Source of the DNA: Vibrio sp. SCSIO 43135
GTDB lineage: Bacteria; Pseudomonadota; Gammaproteobacteria; Enterobacterales; Vibrionaceae
NCBI RefSeq assembly: GCF_023716665.1
Contig: NZ_CP071859.1
Location: forward strand, 1,364,001 to 1,428,000
DNA: 64,000 nt
Direction of reading: 5' to 3'
The notes under the pieces are model-generated. The model was not told the DNA's origin. It made no database searches and worked only from the letters and a program-made list of their open reading frames with translations. Positions 52,333-60,819 of this stretch are shown here, piece by piece. The position numbers and the translations under genes are program-made. Position 1 is the stretch's first letter; each line of letters starts with the position of its first letter.

Positions 52333-53787
52333 ATGAACTTGAAGCATGTAACAACAAAAGTCGCTATCGGTATCACAATAGTACTTGCATCCAACACCTT
52401 TGCATCAAACTTAGGTTTCGATGTAGATAAAGTTCAATTTGAACCTGTCGAATCTGTAGATGAGTTTCGTGAAGATCTATTCTATATACGTGCGTTTGAG
52501 GTTCTGAATTTCTATCGACCAGCTTCTCAAATGTGGGCGACGATTGATGAGCTAGCTAAGCACGATGTTCATGAAAACGATATTGCTTACATGGGCAGAA
52601 TTCAAGATTCAGATTTTAAATGGCCAACGGCAAACGGAGCAACTCAGTTTGCACTTGGCTCATGGGATTTGGAAAATGGCCCAGTTGTTGTCGAAGTGCC
52701 TAAGTCAGGTGAGGTTGGTATTTTTGGAGTCCTAACTGATGCTTTCCAACGTCCAATGGTTGATATTGGTAATGATGGCGTTGAAGGTGGTAAAGGTGGT
52801 AAGTATTTCCTATACGCGTCAAACTATAACGGTCCGGTGCCAAAAGGATACATCCCAGTACCGTCTAAAACTTACACTGGCCACTCAGCAATTCGTCTGC
52901 TTGTTCCATCGCTAACGGAAGAGAACCAAGCGAAAGCTGTTGAGCACGCTAAGAAGATCAAGGTTTACCAATATGGTAAGAAAGAAGAGACAATAGGTAA
53001 GCACGTCGACTTAAGCCGTAAATTGCTAAATCTCTACGAACCATTAGGTTTCAATTCTTTCGAGCAGATCAAACGCATTATCGACAAAGAATTGGTTGAT
53101 TCGACTGACAAGGGCATCCTAGGTATGGCATCTGAACTGGGCCTAGAGAAAGGCCAGCCTTTCAACCCTTCAGATAAAGAGGTCGCACTGTTTAAGAAGG
53201 CGGCAGACGCTGCACAAGACCACTTCCGTCACCGTTACCTTTTGGATATTCCTCCTTACTATGAAGGTCAGAAAACATGGCGTGCAACCTTTTCTGATGA
53301 CATCTATGAGACGCGTTGGCAGTGGGAACATCCTAACCGTCTAGAGTACGAAGAGCGTGGGGCGATTTACCAGTACATCTACGGTTCAATCACACGTATT
53401 GCAGGTGTTAATTGGTACCTAAACGGTTATCAAGACAGCGATGGTGAGATCCTTGACGGTGGTAAGAGCTACAAACTAACGGTACCAGCGAACGTTCCAG
53501 CTCAACGCTTCTGGTCGACAACGCTAACTGATGATCAATTTGGTGTCTTCCTTGATACGCCGGAGAAAAAGCAAGCGGTTAATTCATACGACCAAGGCCT
53601 AGAGATCAACCAAGATGGCTCAACGACGATTTACTATGGTCCTAAAGCGCCGAAAGGTAAAGAAGCGAACTGGGTACCGACCCAGCCAGGCGTAAACTAC
53701 TTTGTCATGTTCCGCTTTTACAACGCTGAGGCGCCAGCGACTGACAAGTCATGGAAGCTGAATGATATCGAAAAAGCGACTTGGTAA
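52333..53787 (+). CDS. Exported DUF1254/DUF1214 protein
   Basis: 484 residues from ATG 52333 (AGAGGAATAAAA upstream); the frame opens 21 codons earlier. Signal peptide 1-27 (…VLASNTFA). DUF1254 in the first half (WPTANGATQFALGSWDLENGPVVVEVP, GGKGGKYFLYASNYNGPVPKGY) and DUF1214 at the end (YKLTVPANVPAQRFWSTTLTDD, NWVPTQPGVNYFVMFRFYN). These domains usually occur together in periplasmic proteins without an established reaction. A hairpin AAAGGCC/GGCCTTT (52259-52278) lies in the divergent promoter region. Flanked by two LysR-type genes. Confidence 0.9.
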   Translation: MNLKHVTTKVAIGITIVLASNTFASNLGFDVDKVQFEPVESVDEFREDLFYIRAFEVLNFYRPASQMWATIDELAKHDVHENDIAYMGRIQDSDFKWPTANGATQFALGSWDLENGPVVVEVPKSGEVGIFGVLTDAFQRPMVDIGNDGVEGGKGGKYFLYASNYNGPVPKGYIPVPSKTYTGHSAIRLLVPSLTEENQAKAVEHAKKIKVYQYGKKEETIGKHVDLSRKLLNLYEPLGFNSFEQIKRIIDKELVDSTDKGILGMASELGLEKGQPFNPSDKEVALFKKAADAAQDHFRHRYLLDIPPYYEGQKTWRATFSDDIYETRWQWEHPNRLEYEERGAIYQYIYGSITRIAGVNWYLNGYQDSDGEILDGGKSYKLTVPANVPAQRFWSTTLTDDQFGVFLDTPEKKQAVNSYDQGLEINQDGSTTIYYGPKAPKGKEANWVPTQPGVNYFVMFRFYNAEAPATDKSWKLNDIEKATW

Positions 53788-53801
53788 GGTGTAGTCAAAA
53801 T

Positions 53802-53832
53802 ATAAAGTACGGTACTTAGTGCCGTACTTTTA
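53802..53832 (+). terminator. Terminator of the DUF1254 gene
   Basis: AAAGTACGG (53804-53812) / CCGTACTTT (53822-53830), 9-base loop, then TTAG. Confidence 0.6.
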
Positions 53833-54035
53833 GTGTTGCCGTTGAGTATATAGTGCTGGAAAGGGGGCGAATTTAGCGAGTTAAGGACATCTACTCAACA
53901 AATTGCTTGTGATTTTATGTGAGTTTTAGCTGACGTTTAAGGTTAAGTCAATAATGTCATTCGGCAAATCAATGCTTTTATTAAACGCCTCCTTGATTCG
54001 AGACGAGACAAAGTTTATGCAAGAGAGTTTTGGAA

Positions 54036-54944
54036 ATGCGTGATAAGTTTAATTATAGCTTGCTACCTTATGTGGTTATTTTATACGAGGAGCGAAGTAC
54101 GGTTAAAGCTGCTATGCGCTTAGGTGTTTCTCAGTCATTGGTGAGTAAGTCCATTAAACGCTTGTCGGAATATTATTCTAGACCTTTGTTTCATCGTGAG
54201 GGGCAGATTATGGTCCCGACTGGCTTTACCGAATCGATTTATCCCAAGCTAAGATCTGGATTGAAAGACTTGGATTCGCTTAAAGTAGATTTGAAGCGAT
54301 ATAATCCTCAGAAGGTTGCTACTAAATTTAATATAGGCGTTGCTCCCGGTTTAAACCTGAATCTCGCTAGTTATTTTGCAAACTTGATTGAACGAGAAGC
54401 ATTGGCCATGTGTGTAAACTTTAAATTGGTTGAGTCTACAGATGCGGAGCGATTGTTGAGTCAAGAACAGATTGATGTGATGGTTGACCTAAGCTCTCCA
54501 ATATATGGAATGTTATCTCAAGATATTCTTTATTATGAACAACCGGTACTCTTACTTTCTGGTATGTCGAATAAGTTTTTAGAGCATACATCGATTGAGT
54601 TGTCAGACTTGTCAGATCAATTACTTATTGGTTTTTCTCGCCCTGCCATGGTTGATGGTGGAATTGAATTGCCAGGGTTGACCTTTCAACTAATTCAGCG
54701 TGTGATTGCTGATGGAGTTTCAGTCGAAGATGGTTGTCGAGCGATTGAGGAGACTGGTTGTATGGGGGTGGCGTTATCCCGCACGGCGAGTAGGTATGTA
54801 TTAGGCCTAGGTCTCAGAGTGCTGTCTATTAAAGGAGCGCAGGACATCCCTATCATGATGTACACCCATAAGCGAATGAAAGGAGCAGCGCATATTAAGT
54901 GGCTTAAGGAAAAAATGGTTTCAGCGATAAAACTTTCCTGTTAA
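54036..54944 (+). CDS. LysR-like transcriptional regulator
   Basis: 302 residues from ATG 54036. A LysR-type helix-turn-helix (residues about 5-62: EERSTVKAAMRLGVSQSLVSKSIKRLSEYYSRPLFHREG) is followed by a divergent substrate-binding domain. Like the other LysR gene of this island it has a KRLSEYYSRPLF / RCISEFYGMPLF wing, so the two are probably related paralogues. A+T-rich. It runs in the same direction as the DUF1254 gene but is separated from it by a terminator and about 200 bases without a gene. Confidence 0.85.
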   Translation: MRDKFNYSLLPYVVILYEERSTVKAAMRLGVSQSLVSKSIKRLSEYYSRPLFHREGQIMVPTGFTESIYPKLRSGLKDLDSLKVDLKRYNPQKVATKFNIGVAPGLNLNLASYFANLIEREALAMCVNFKLVESTDAERLLSQEQIDVMVDLSSPIYGMLSQDILYYEQPVLLLSGMSNKFLEHTSIELSDLSDQLLIGFSRPAMVDGGIELPGLTFQLIQRVIADGVSVEDGCRAIEETGCMGVALSRTASRYVLGLGLRVLSIKGAQDIPIMMYTHKRMKGAAHIKWLKEKMVSAIKLSC

Positions 54945-55050
54945 AAATTTATCTCGGTCAAATGTTATGATGACTCCTTGTCTGAGTTAAATATGGGAAT
55001 ACATCTAACCTGATTAGTTGAGAGTGTGTTCTGAAAGTTATGATATTTCA

Positions 55051-55124
55051 CCCAAGTCGGCTAAAAGTTGACGCTAATCCCTTTATAAACACTGCAACAT
55101 CATTAGATGTTGCAGTGTTTTTTA
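55051..55124 (+). ncRNA. Candidate small RNA or long 3' UTR end
   Basis: A possible promoter (TTGAGA at 55018, TATGAT at 55039, 15-base spacer) precedes about 75 bases without an ORF that end in the strong terminator at 55087-55124. It could equally be the end of the LysR-like gene's transcript. Nothing else was identified in 54945-55164. Confidence 0.25.
55087..55124 (+). terminator. Strong Rho-independent terminator
   Basis: Perfect 15-bp stem AAACACTGCAACATC (55087-55101) / GATGTTGCAGTGTTT (55106-55120), loop ATTA, then TTT. Confidence 0.9.
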
Positions 55125-55164
55125 ATTCGGATTGGATAGTGCTTATCTGGGTCTCGAATACATG

Positions 55165-55510
55165 CTAAACCTGTGTAAGAGCTCTGAATTCTGGCCTTAT
55201 AAACGGGTTGTTAGATAGGTCAACTCCATGAAGCTTTCCATGCTCATTTACGACAAATAAGCCAGGTTCGGCGAAATTGTGGTCGGTCTCCTTGTCCGAG
55301 CGTGATACTGAGATATACACACAAAGAGTCTTCATTTCTTGTTCAGATAAATCGTAAGTTATTGGGAAGCTAATGTTGATCTGTTCTGGGTGTTGCTCTA
55401 ATTGTTGATTTGAATCACCTGAGACTGCCAGAATATCGACGCCTGCATCAATGAAAGCCTGTATATAGGTCTCAATCTCGTTGAGGTATTTGGTACAAAG
55501 TGGGCAGTGT
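55165..55510 (-). pseudogene. Redoxin (AhpC/TSA-like) remnant, C-terminal part
   Basis: Read leftward this is an open frame of about 114 codons: HCPLCTKYLNEIETY, then AGVDILAVSGDSNQQ, FPITYDLSEQEMKTL, ETDHNFAEPGLFVVNEHGK, SNNPFIRPEFRALTQV and a stop at 55165. It starts abruptly at a TAA immediately before CPLC, so the N-terminal third is missing. The preceding 70 bases encode unrelated residues (MNIDKQTGKYSVHAIPLAAY), indicating a recombinant junction. It shares about 45 bp around CPLC and about 30 bp around GLFVVNEH with the remnant at 51034-51244. The 55511-55673 stretch before the next gene holds only this unrelated fragment. Confidence 0.82.
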
Positions 55511-55673
55511 TATTGAACGATAAGCTGCTAAAGGTATCGCGTGCACTGAATATTTTCCGGTCTGTTTATCGATATTCATAACAATATCAAAAGCCCATTT
55601 CTATAAACGTTACGCATAGGTGCTAAAAAAGGGTTATACCTAATCTTATGTTGTTCAACGCTTTGCAAACCCA

Positions 55674-57005
55674 ATGACGCTGAGAGAAATCCTTCACGTT
55701 CCAAATGTGCGCTACTTTTTGATGTTTCGTAGCAGCTATTTTGCACGCTTTTACTACCCAGTTTTTACATTGTTGTATTTGGACTACGGGTTAACACTTT
55801 CCCAGTTCGCGATGCTCAATGTGGTTTGGGCTGCCACTATTGTGCTGGCCGAAGTGCCTTCCGGCGCATTTGCCGACACTTTGGGGCGCAAGAAGTTAGT
55901 AGTCTTGTCATCGATTGTGATGTTTATTGAAATTGCGATGATTGCGTTTGTACCAACTGGAAACCCGACGCTGGTATTCGTGGTATTTTTGGTTAATCGG
56001 GTATTAAGTGGCTTGGCAATGGCACTTGCGAGTGGTGCGGATGAAGCATTGGCATACGATACGCTCAAAGAGCAAGGGCAAGAAGAAGTGTGGCCGCGCG
56101 TGTTACAAATTCAGCTACGTATTTCATCGACGGTGGGCATCTTTGTGACGCTTATTGGTGCGGCGATGTACGACGTAAACTTCATGGCGCACGTGTATCA
56201 GTTTCTTGGGTTCGCAGCTCCAGAAAGTACTCAGGATATTATGCGTATCCCCGTATACGCCACCTTGTTTGTCGCATTGATTGCTATGTACTCAGCTTTC
56301 AATATGAGAGAGGAGAAAAAGGGTCTGCCTAGCGCGAGCGGCAAGCTGTCGACGACGATTGCAAGCCTTAAATTGACGCTAAACACGGGGAAGTGGGTGC
56401 TTTCTACTCCTTACGTTCTGTTTATATTGCTGTATTACAGCCTGTTCGAACACACCTCACGAATGTTTCTTACGATGAACAGCCAGTACTACCGCGCCAT
56501 CGATATTCCGATCATTTACTTTGGGCTTATTGGAGCGGGGATCAGCTTGTTGCAAATCGTTCTCGCGGGTCAAAGCCGCAGGCTAGCGGAAAGCATGCCA
56601 CCAAAAAGTTTTATCTTAGTCATGGGGTTAGCCACCATAGCGACGTATTTTTGGATAAGTTTAGGTTGGTCGATTTACGGCGTGATACCAGCATTGATCT
56701 TGATTTTTATCATCATGACGATGAACATTTTTATTAGCTATCACCTGAACAAGACTACTGAATCACACAACCGAGCGACGGTGCTGAGCTTTAAAGGGCT
56801 AATGTTCAACCTTGGCTATGGATTGATTGGTGTGTTATACGCCTATTACTATAAGTTGGTGTCAGAGCGCTATACAGAAGAGCAGATTGAGCAACATATT
56901 GATTTTATTGCCTCGCTGTCATCATTTTTCTATTACTTTACGTTTCTATTCGTTGCCATCAGTATCCTGTTTTATGTCAAAGATCGGAAAACGCCGATCT
57001 TATAA
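55674..57005 (+). CDS. MFS transporter
   Basis: 443 residues with twelve predicted membrane segments. The loop 2-3 signature is FADTLGRKKLVVLSS (preceded by EVPSG, typical of a broad group of bacterial MFS proteins of unknown substrate). An extended periplasmic loop between helices 5 and 6 holds YDVNFMAHVYQFLGFAAPES. No ribosome site is obvious at the ATG 55674, but helix placement supports it. Single gene followed by a terminator. Confidence 0.9.
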   Translation: MTLREILHVPNVRYFLMFRSSYFARFYYPVFTLLYLDYGLTLSQFAMLNVVWAATIVLAEVPSGAFADTLGRKKLVVLSSIVMFIEIAMIAFVPTGNPTLVFVVFLVNRVLSGLAMALASGADEALAYDTLKEQGQEEVWPRVLQIQLRISSTVGIFVTLIGAAMYDVNFMAHVYQFLGFAAPESTQDIMRIPVYATLFVALIAMYSAFNMREEKKGLPSASGKLSTTIASLKLTLNTGKWVLSTPYVLFILLYYSLFEHTSRMFLTMNSQYYRAIDIPIIYFGLIGAGISLLQIVLAGQSRRLAESMPPKSFILVMGLATIATYFWISLGWSIYGVIPALILIFIIMTMNIFISYHLNKTTESHNRATVLSFKGLMFNLGYGLIGVLYAYYYKLVSERYTEEQIEQHIDFIASLSSFFYYFTFLFVAISILFYVKDRKTPIL

Positions 57006-57011
57006 GCGTGT

Positions 57012-57043
57012 AGAAAAAGAGGCATCAATGGATGCCTCTTTTT
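57012..57043. terminator. Bidirectional terminator
   Basis: AAAAAGAGGCATC (57014-57026) / GATGCCTCTTTTT (57031-57043) with loop AATG, between the convergent MFS gene and copper operon. Confidence 0.92.
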
Positions 57044-57080
57044 GAGATGGATAACTGCTTGTAATCACAAGTGTTTGGAA

Positions 57081-57623
57081 TTACAAACTCATCGATTTCG
57101 TCATTCCCGCTTCAGCGTGACCAGGAATATTGCAAGCGAACTCAACGTTATTATCACCGTGGAAGTGCCATAGTAGCTGCTTCGCTTTGCCTGGCTTTAC
57201 CGTGACTGTAGAACCGCTGTCGTGAGCGTGGGTGGGCATTTTCTTCATCATTTCACGATGTTCAAGCTGCTCTGTCGCTGAGCCAATCGAAAACTCGTGG
57301 TCGATTTTGCCTGTATTCATCACCACAAATTGCACTACATCGTTAGGTTCGATGGTGACGTCATTTTTAAAGCTAATGCTCATATCGTCGGCAAGGATCA
57401 CGTGAACGACTTTGTCTGGTTTCGCCCCATTGGCTGGCATACCGACCTCAGACATGCCTTCCATATTCATCATATTGGAGTGGTCCATTTTGCTCATGTC
57501 CATCTTACTCATATCCATTTGACCATGGTCCATTTTGCTATGGTCCATTGTACTGTGATCCATTTGTGCAAAAGCTAACGGAGTTGAAAGAGTAAGAGCC
57601 AGTGCGATAATTGTTTTTTTCAT
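57081..57623 (-). CDS. Periplasmic cupredoxin with Met/His-rich N-terminal repeats
   Basis: 180 residues. Signal peptide 1-19. Residues 20-60 are a copper-binding array of MDHS/MDMS/MDHG repeats (STMDHSKMDHGQMDMSKMD…). The C-terminal cupredoxin domain keeps a full type-1 copper set: His in DHEFSI, Cys, His and Met in CNIPGHAEAGM. The protein probably buffers or carries copper to the Cus pump or adaptor. AAGGATAT precedes the ATG. It is the last gene of the leftward cus-like operon, separated from cusA by a hairpin. Confidence 0.93.
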   Translation of the reverse strand: MKKTIIALALTLSTPLAFAQMDHSTMDHSKMDHGQMDMSKMDMSKMDHSNMMNMEGMSEVGMPANGAKPDKVVHVILADDMSISFKNDVTIEPNDVVQFVVMNTGKIDHEFSIGSATEQLEHREMMKKMPTHAHDSGSTVTVKPGKAKQLLWHFHGDNNVEFACNIPGHAEAGMTKSMSL

Positions 57624-57656
57624 GGTATATCCTTGTATATGTAATCGGGTAAATCA

Positions 57657-57689
57657 CCTCTTAACGCTGTAATAAACAGCACTAAGAGG
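57657..57689 (-). other. Intra-operon hairpin between the pump and cupredoxin genes
   Basis: CCTCTTAACGCTGT (57657-57670) and ACAGCACTAAGAGG (57676-57689) pair at 12 of 14 positions around a 5-base loop, with no U-tract. Probably an mRNA-processing or stability element. Confidence 0.5.
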
Positions 57690-57702
57690 TTGTAAATTAG
57701 GG

Positions 57703-60700
57703 TTAAAGTTCTCGTTTTTTCCAAAGCTTAAACACGGCAGGAAGTACAAGCAGGGTGAGAAGCAGGGCAGACGCCATACCGCCAATCATTGGCGCTGCAA
57801 TCCGCTGCATCACTTCCGATCCCGTTCCTTCGCCATACATAATTGGTATTAATCCGATGATGACCGTCAGTACCGTCATCATCACTGGTCTAACACGTAA
57901 GCCAGCGCCTTCTTGGATTGCGTGGGTCAGATCGTCTGCGTTGATGGACTGGTTGTTTTCCTCTGCATCGACTTTCTTGTAGTGCCATGCTTGGTTTAGA
58001 TACACCAACATGATCACACCAATTTCGACGGCAACCCCCGCTAGCGCAATAAAGCCAACACCCACGGCGATAGAGAAGTTGTAGCCCAAGTAGTGCATTA
58101 GCCATAATCCACCAACCATCGCGAGTGGCAGGGTAGCCATAATGACCAGCACTTCACCAATGCGGCGAAAACTGAAGTAGAGCAGCAACATAATGATCAT
58201 TAGGGTGATTGGTACAACTAAACTCAAACGCTCTTTGGCGCGTTCCATGTACTCGTACTGACCAGACCAACCCAGTGAGTAACCCGCAGGTAGCAGCAGT
58301 TGCTCGGCAACGACTTGCTGGGCTTCTTGTACATAAGAGCCTAAATCTCGGCCTTCGATATCGACAAAGACCCAGCCATTCGGGCGTGCGTTTTCTGTCT
58401 TAATCATTGGAGGGCCATCTTCGTAACGAATGTCGGCTACATCCGCTAGCGCGATACGCGCGCCATTAGGCGTCACCAGTGGTAGGTTTTGCAGTTTGAC
58501 GACAGAGTCACGGTAGTCTTGAGGGTAACGAACGTTAATAGGGTAGCGCTCGAGACCTTCGACAGTTTCACCAACATTCATACCGCCCACGGCAGTGGAT
58601 ATCACCTGTTGAACATCTTTAATGCTTAAACCGTAACGGGCTGCTTGCCTGCGCTTAATATCGATGGTGACATACCGGCCACCGGCAACGCGTTCCGCGT
58701 AGACAGAAGCAGTACCATCAAGCCCGTTTAGAATTGGTTCAAGCTCAGCGCCAATTTCTTCGATGACCTTTAAATCGGCCCCCGCGATTTTGATACCAAT
58801 TGGCGTTTTGATACCGGTTGCGAGCATATCGATACGGGTTTTGATTGGCATCACCCAAGCATTAGTTAAGCCTGGAAACTGAATCAGTTCATCAAACTCT
58901 TTACGCAATGACTCAGTAGTGACGCCGTCACGCCATGCGCTTTTCGGTTTCAACTGAATCACGGTTTCAATCATAGTCAGTGGTGCTGGGTCGGTGGCGG
59001 TTTCAGCACGGCCGATTTTGCCCCAAACAGTCTCGACTTCCGGTACGGTTTTGATCAGTTTATTGGTTTGCTGCAGTAGTTCGCGGGCTTTACCAATAGA
59101 GATACCCGGATAGGTAGTCGGCATATACATCAGGTCGCCTTCATCCAGAGGTGGGATGAACTCGCTACCCAGTTTGTTGAGCGGGTAGTAGGCCGATGCC
59201 ATTAATGCCAGTGCGATAACAATCATCGACTTTGGGTATTTCAAGCTCAGATTGAGCAATGGGCGATAGAGTGCTACCAGCCCCTTGTTTACTGGGTTTT
59301 TGTGCTCAGGTAGAATTTTACCGCGAATGAAGTAACCCATAAGCACTGGAACCAGTGTGATGGCTAATCCAGCCGACGCCGCCATAGCATAGGTTTTGGT
59401 AAAGGCGAGTGGCGAGAACATCTTGCCTTCTTGCCCTTGCAACGCAAACACAGGAACAAAACTTAACGTAATGATCAACAGGGAGAAGAACAGCGGTGCG
59501 CCGACTTCTTCCGCTGCTTTACCTATCACTTGCCAGCGGTTTTTGTCAGTAAGCGGAGTACGCTCTATGTGCTTATGCACGTTCTCTATCATCACAATTG
59601 CACCATCGACCATGGCACCAATGGCGATGGCGATACCGCCCAAAGACATAATGTTGGCGTTGATCCCTTGCCAATGCATCACGACAAAAGCCGACAAAAT
59701 ACCCACGGGCAAACTTAGTGCGATGACTAAAGACGAGCGGATATGGAACAGGAAGAGTGCACATACCAAGGCAACAACAATGAACTCCTCGGCCAGTTTC
59801 TTCCAAAGGTTGTCGACAGCCGAATCAATCAGGGTTGAGCGGTCGTAAGTCGGTACTATTTCCACACCATCGGGCAGGCCACGCTCCAGCTCCGCCAGCT
59901 TCGCTTTGATATTGGTAATGACCTCACTGGCATTTTCACCAAAGCGCATGACGACGACACCGCCAACCGCTTCGCCTTCACCGTTTAACTCAGAAATACC
60001 ACGACGCATCTGTGGACCCAAGTTGATATCGGCTATGTCGCCCAACAACAAAGGTGTGCCTTTGTCGGTAACGCGTAGAGGCAGAGATTTGATGTCTTCG
60101 ACATTGGTTAAGTAACCAGTCGTTCTCACCATGTGCTCGGCTTCAGCGACTTCAATTACGGACGCGCCCGTTTCTTGGTTACCGTTTTGAATCGCTTGAT
60201 TCACTTGTTGCAGGGTTAAGTCGTAAGCGCGGAGCTTTGCTGGGTCAATTTGTACTTGGTACTGTTTAACCATGCCGCCCACGGTGGCGACTTCTGACAC
60301 ACCATCCACGGTTTGCAATTCGTACTTTAGGAACCAGTCTTGAAGGCTACGCAGCTCTGCTAAATCGTGCTGACCTGTTTTGTCCTGCAATACGTAACTG
60401 TATATCCAGCCTACACCAGTTGCATCTGGGCCCAGTGTTGGTTTCGCACTGGCTGGCAGATTGGGTGCAACTTGGCTGAGGTACTCTAATACTCGAGAGC
60501 GAGCCCAATACATGTCAGTATCATCGTTAAAAATGATGTAGACATACGAGTCACCAAAAAATGAATAACCACGTACGGTTTCTGCACCAGGGACGGCAAG
60601 CATAGCGGTGGTAAGCGGGTAGGTAACTTGATCTTCCACTACCTGCGGAGCCTGTCCTGGATAACTGGTTTTGATGATGACCTGAACATCGGATAAGTCA

Positions 60701-60819
60701 GGTAACGCATCCACTGGCGTGTTTTTAACGCTGTAGAGACCCGCTAGGGTGAGAAATACTGTTGCGACCAACACTAAAAAGCGATTGTTGATCGACCAGC
60801 GTATAATGGCGGCAATCAT
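57703..60819 (-). CDS. CusA/CzcA-type heavy-metal RND efflux pump
   Basis: 1038 residues, the usual HME-RND length, with twelve membrane segments and two large periplasmic loops. Markers: TPVDALPDLSDVQVIIKTSYPGQAPQ near the N-terminus, GGIAIAIGAMVDGAIVMIENVHK in helix 4 (the D of the proton relay and the E characteristic of metal RND pumps), and MPIKTRIDMLATGIKTP with the methionine cluster of monovalent-metal (Cu/Ag) pumps. Overlaps the adaptor gene by 4 bases (ATGA). It drives Cu(I)/Ag(I) out of the periplasm together with the adaptor and TolC-like channel. Confidence 0.94.
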   Translation of the reverse strand: MIAAIIRWSINNRFLVLVATVFLTLAGLYSVKNTPVDALPDLSDVQVIIKTSYPGQAPQVVEDQVTYPLTTAMLAVPGAETVRGYSFFGDSYVYIIFNDDTDMYWARSRVLEYLSQVAPNLPASAKPTLGPDATGVGWIYSYVLQDKTGQHDLAELRSLQDWFLKYELQTVDGVSEVATVGGMVKQYQVQIDPAKLRAYDLTLQQVNQAIQNGNQETGASVIEVAEAEHMVRTTGYLTNVEDIKSLPLRVTDKGTPLLLGDIADINLGPQMRRGISELNGEGEAVGGVVVMRFGENASEVITNIKAKLAELERGLPDGVEIVPTYDRSTLIDSAVDNLWKKLAEEFIVVALVCALFLFHIRSSLVIALSLPVGILSAFVVMHWQGINANIMSLGGIAIAIGAMVDGAIVMIENVHKHIERTPLTDKNRWQVIGKAAEEVGAPLFFSLLIITLSFVPVFALQGQEGKMFSPLAFTKTYAMAASAGLAITLVPVLMGYFIRGKILPEHKNPVNKGLVALYRPLLNLSLKYPKSMIVIALALMASAYYPLNKLGSEFIPPLDEGDLMYMPTTYPGISIGKARELLQQTNKLIKTVPEVETVWGKIGRAETATDPAPLTMIETVIQLKPKSAWRDGVTTESLRKEFDELIQFPGLTNAWVMPIKTRIDMLATGIKTPIGIKIAGADLKVIEEIGAELEPILNGLDGTASVYAERVAGGRYVTIDIKRRQAARYGLSIKDVQQVISTAVGGMNVGETVEGLERYPINVRYPQDYRDSVVKLQNLPLVTPNGARIALADVADIRYEDGPPMIKTENARPNGWVFVDIEGRDLGSYVQEAQQVVAEQLLLPAGYSLGWSGQYEYMERAKERLSLVVPITLMIIMLLLYFSFRRIGEVLVIMATLPLAMVGGLWLMHYLGYNFSIAVGVGFIALAGVAVEIGVIMLVYLNQAWHYKKVDAEENNQSINADDLTHAIQEGAGLRVRPVMMTVLTVIIGLIPIMYGEGTGSEVMQRIAAPMIGGMASALLLTLLVLPAVFKLWKKREL

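Noticed and set aside
57657..57689. Hairpin between cusA and cupredoxin genes considered as a terminator
   Set aside because: No U-tract follows in the leftward direction and the cupredoxin gene has no separate promoter that I can see, so it is listed only as an intra-operon structure.
59396..59848. 150-codon plus-strand frame opposite cusA
   Set aside because: Antisense to the conserved helix-4 region of the pump, which explains its long open frame.
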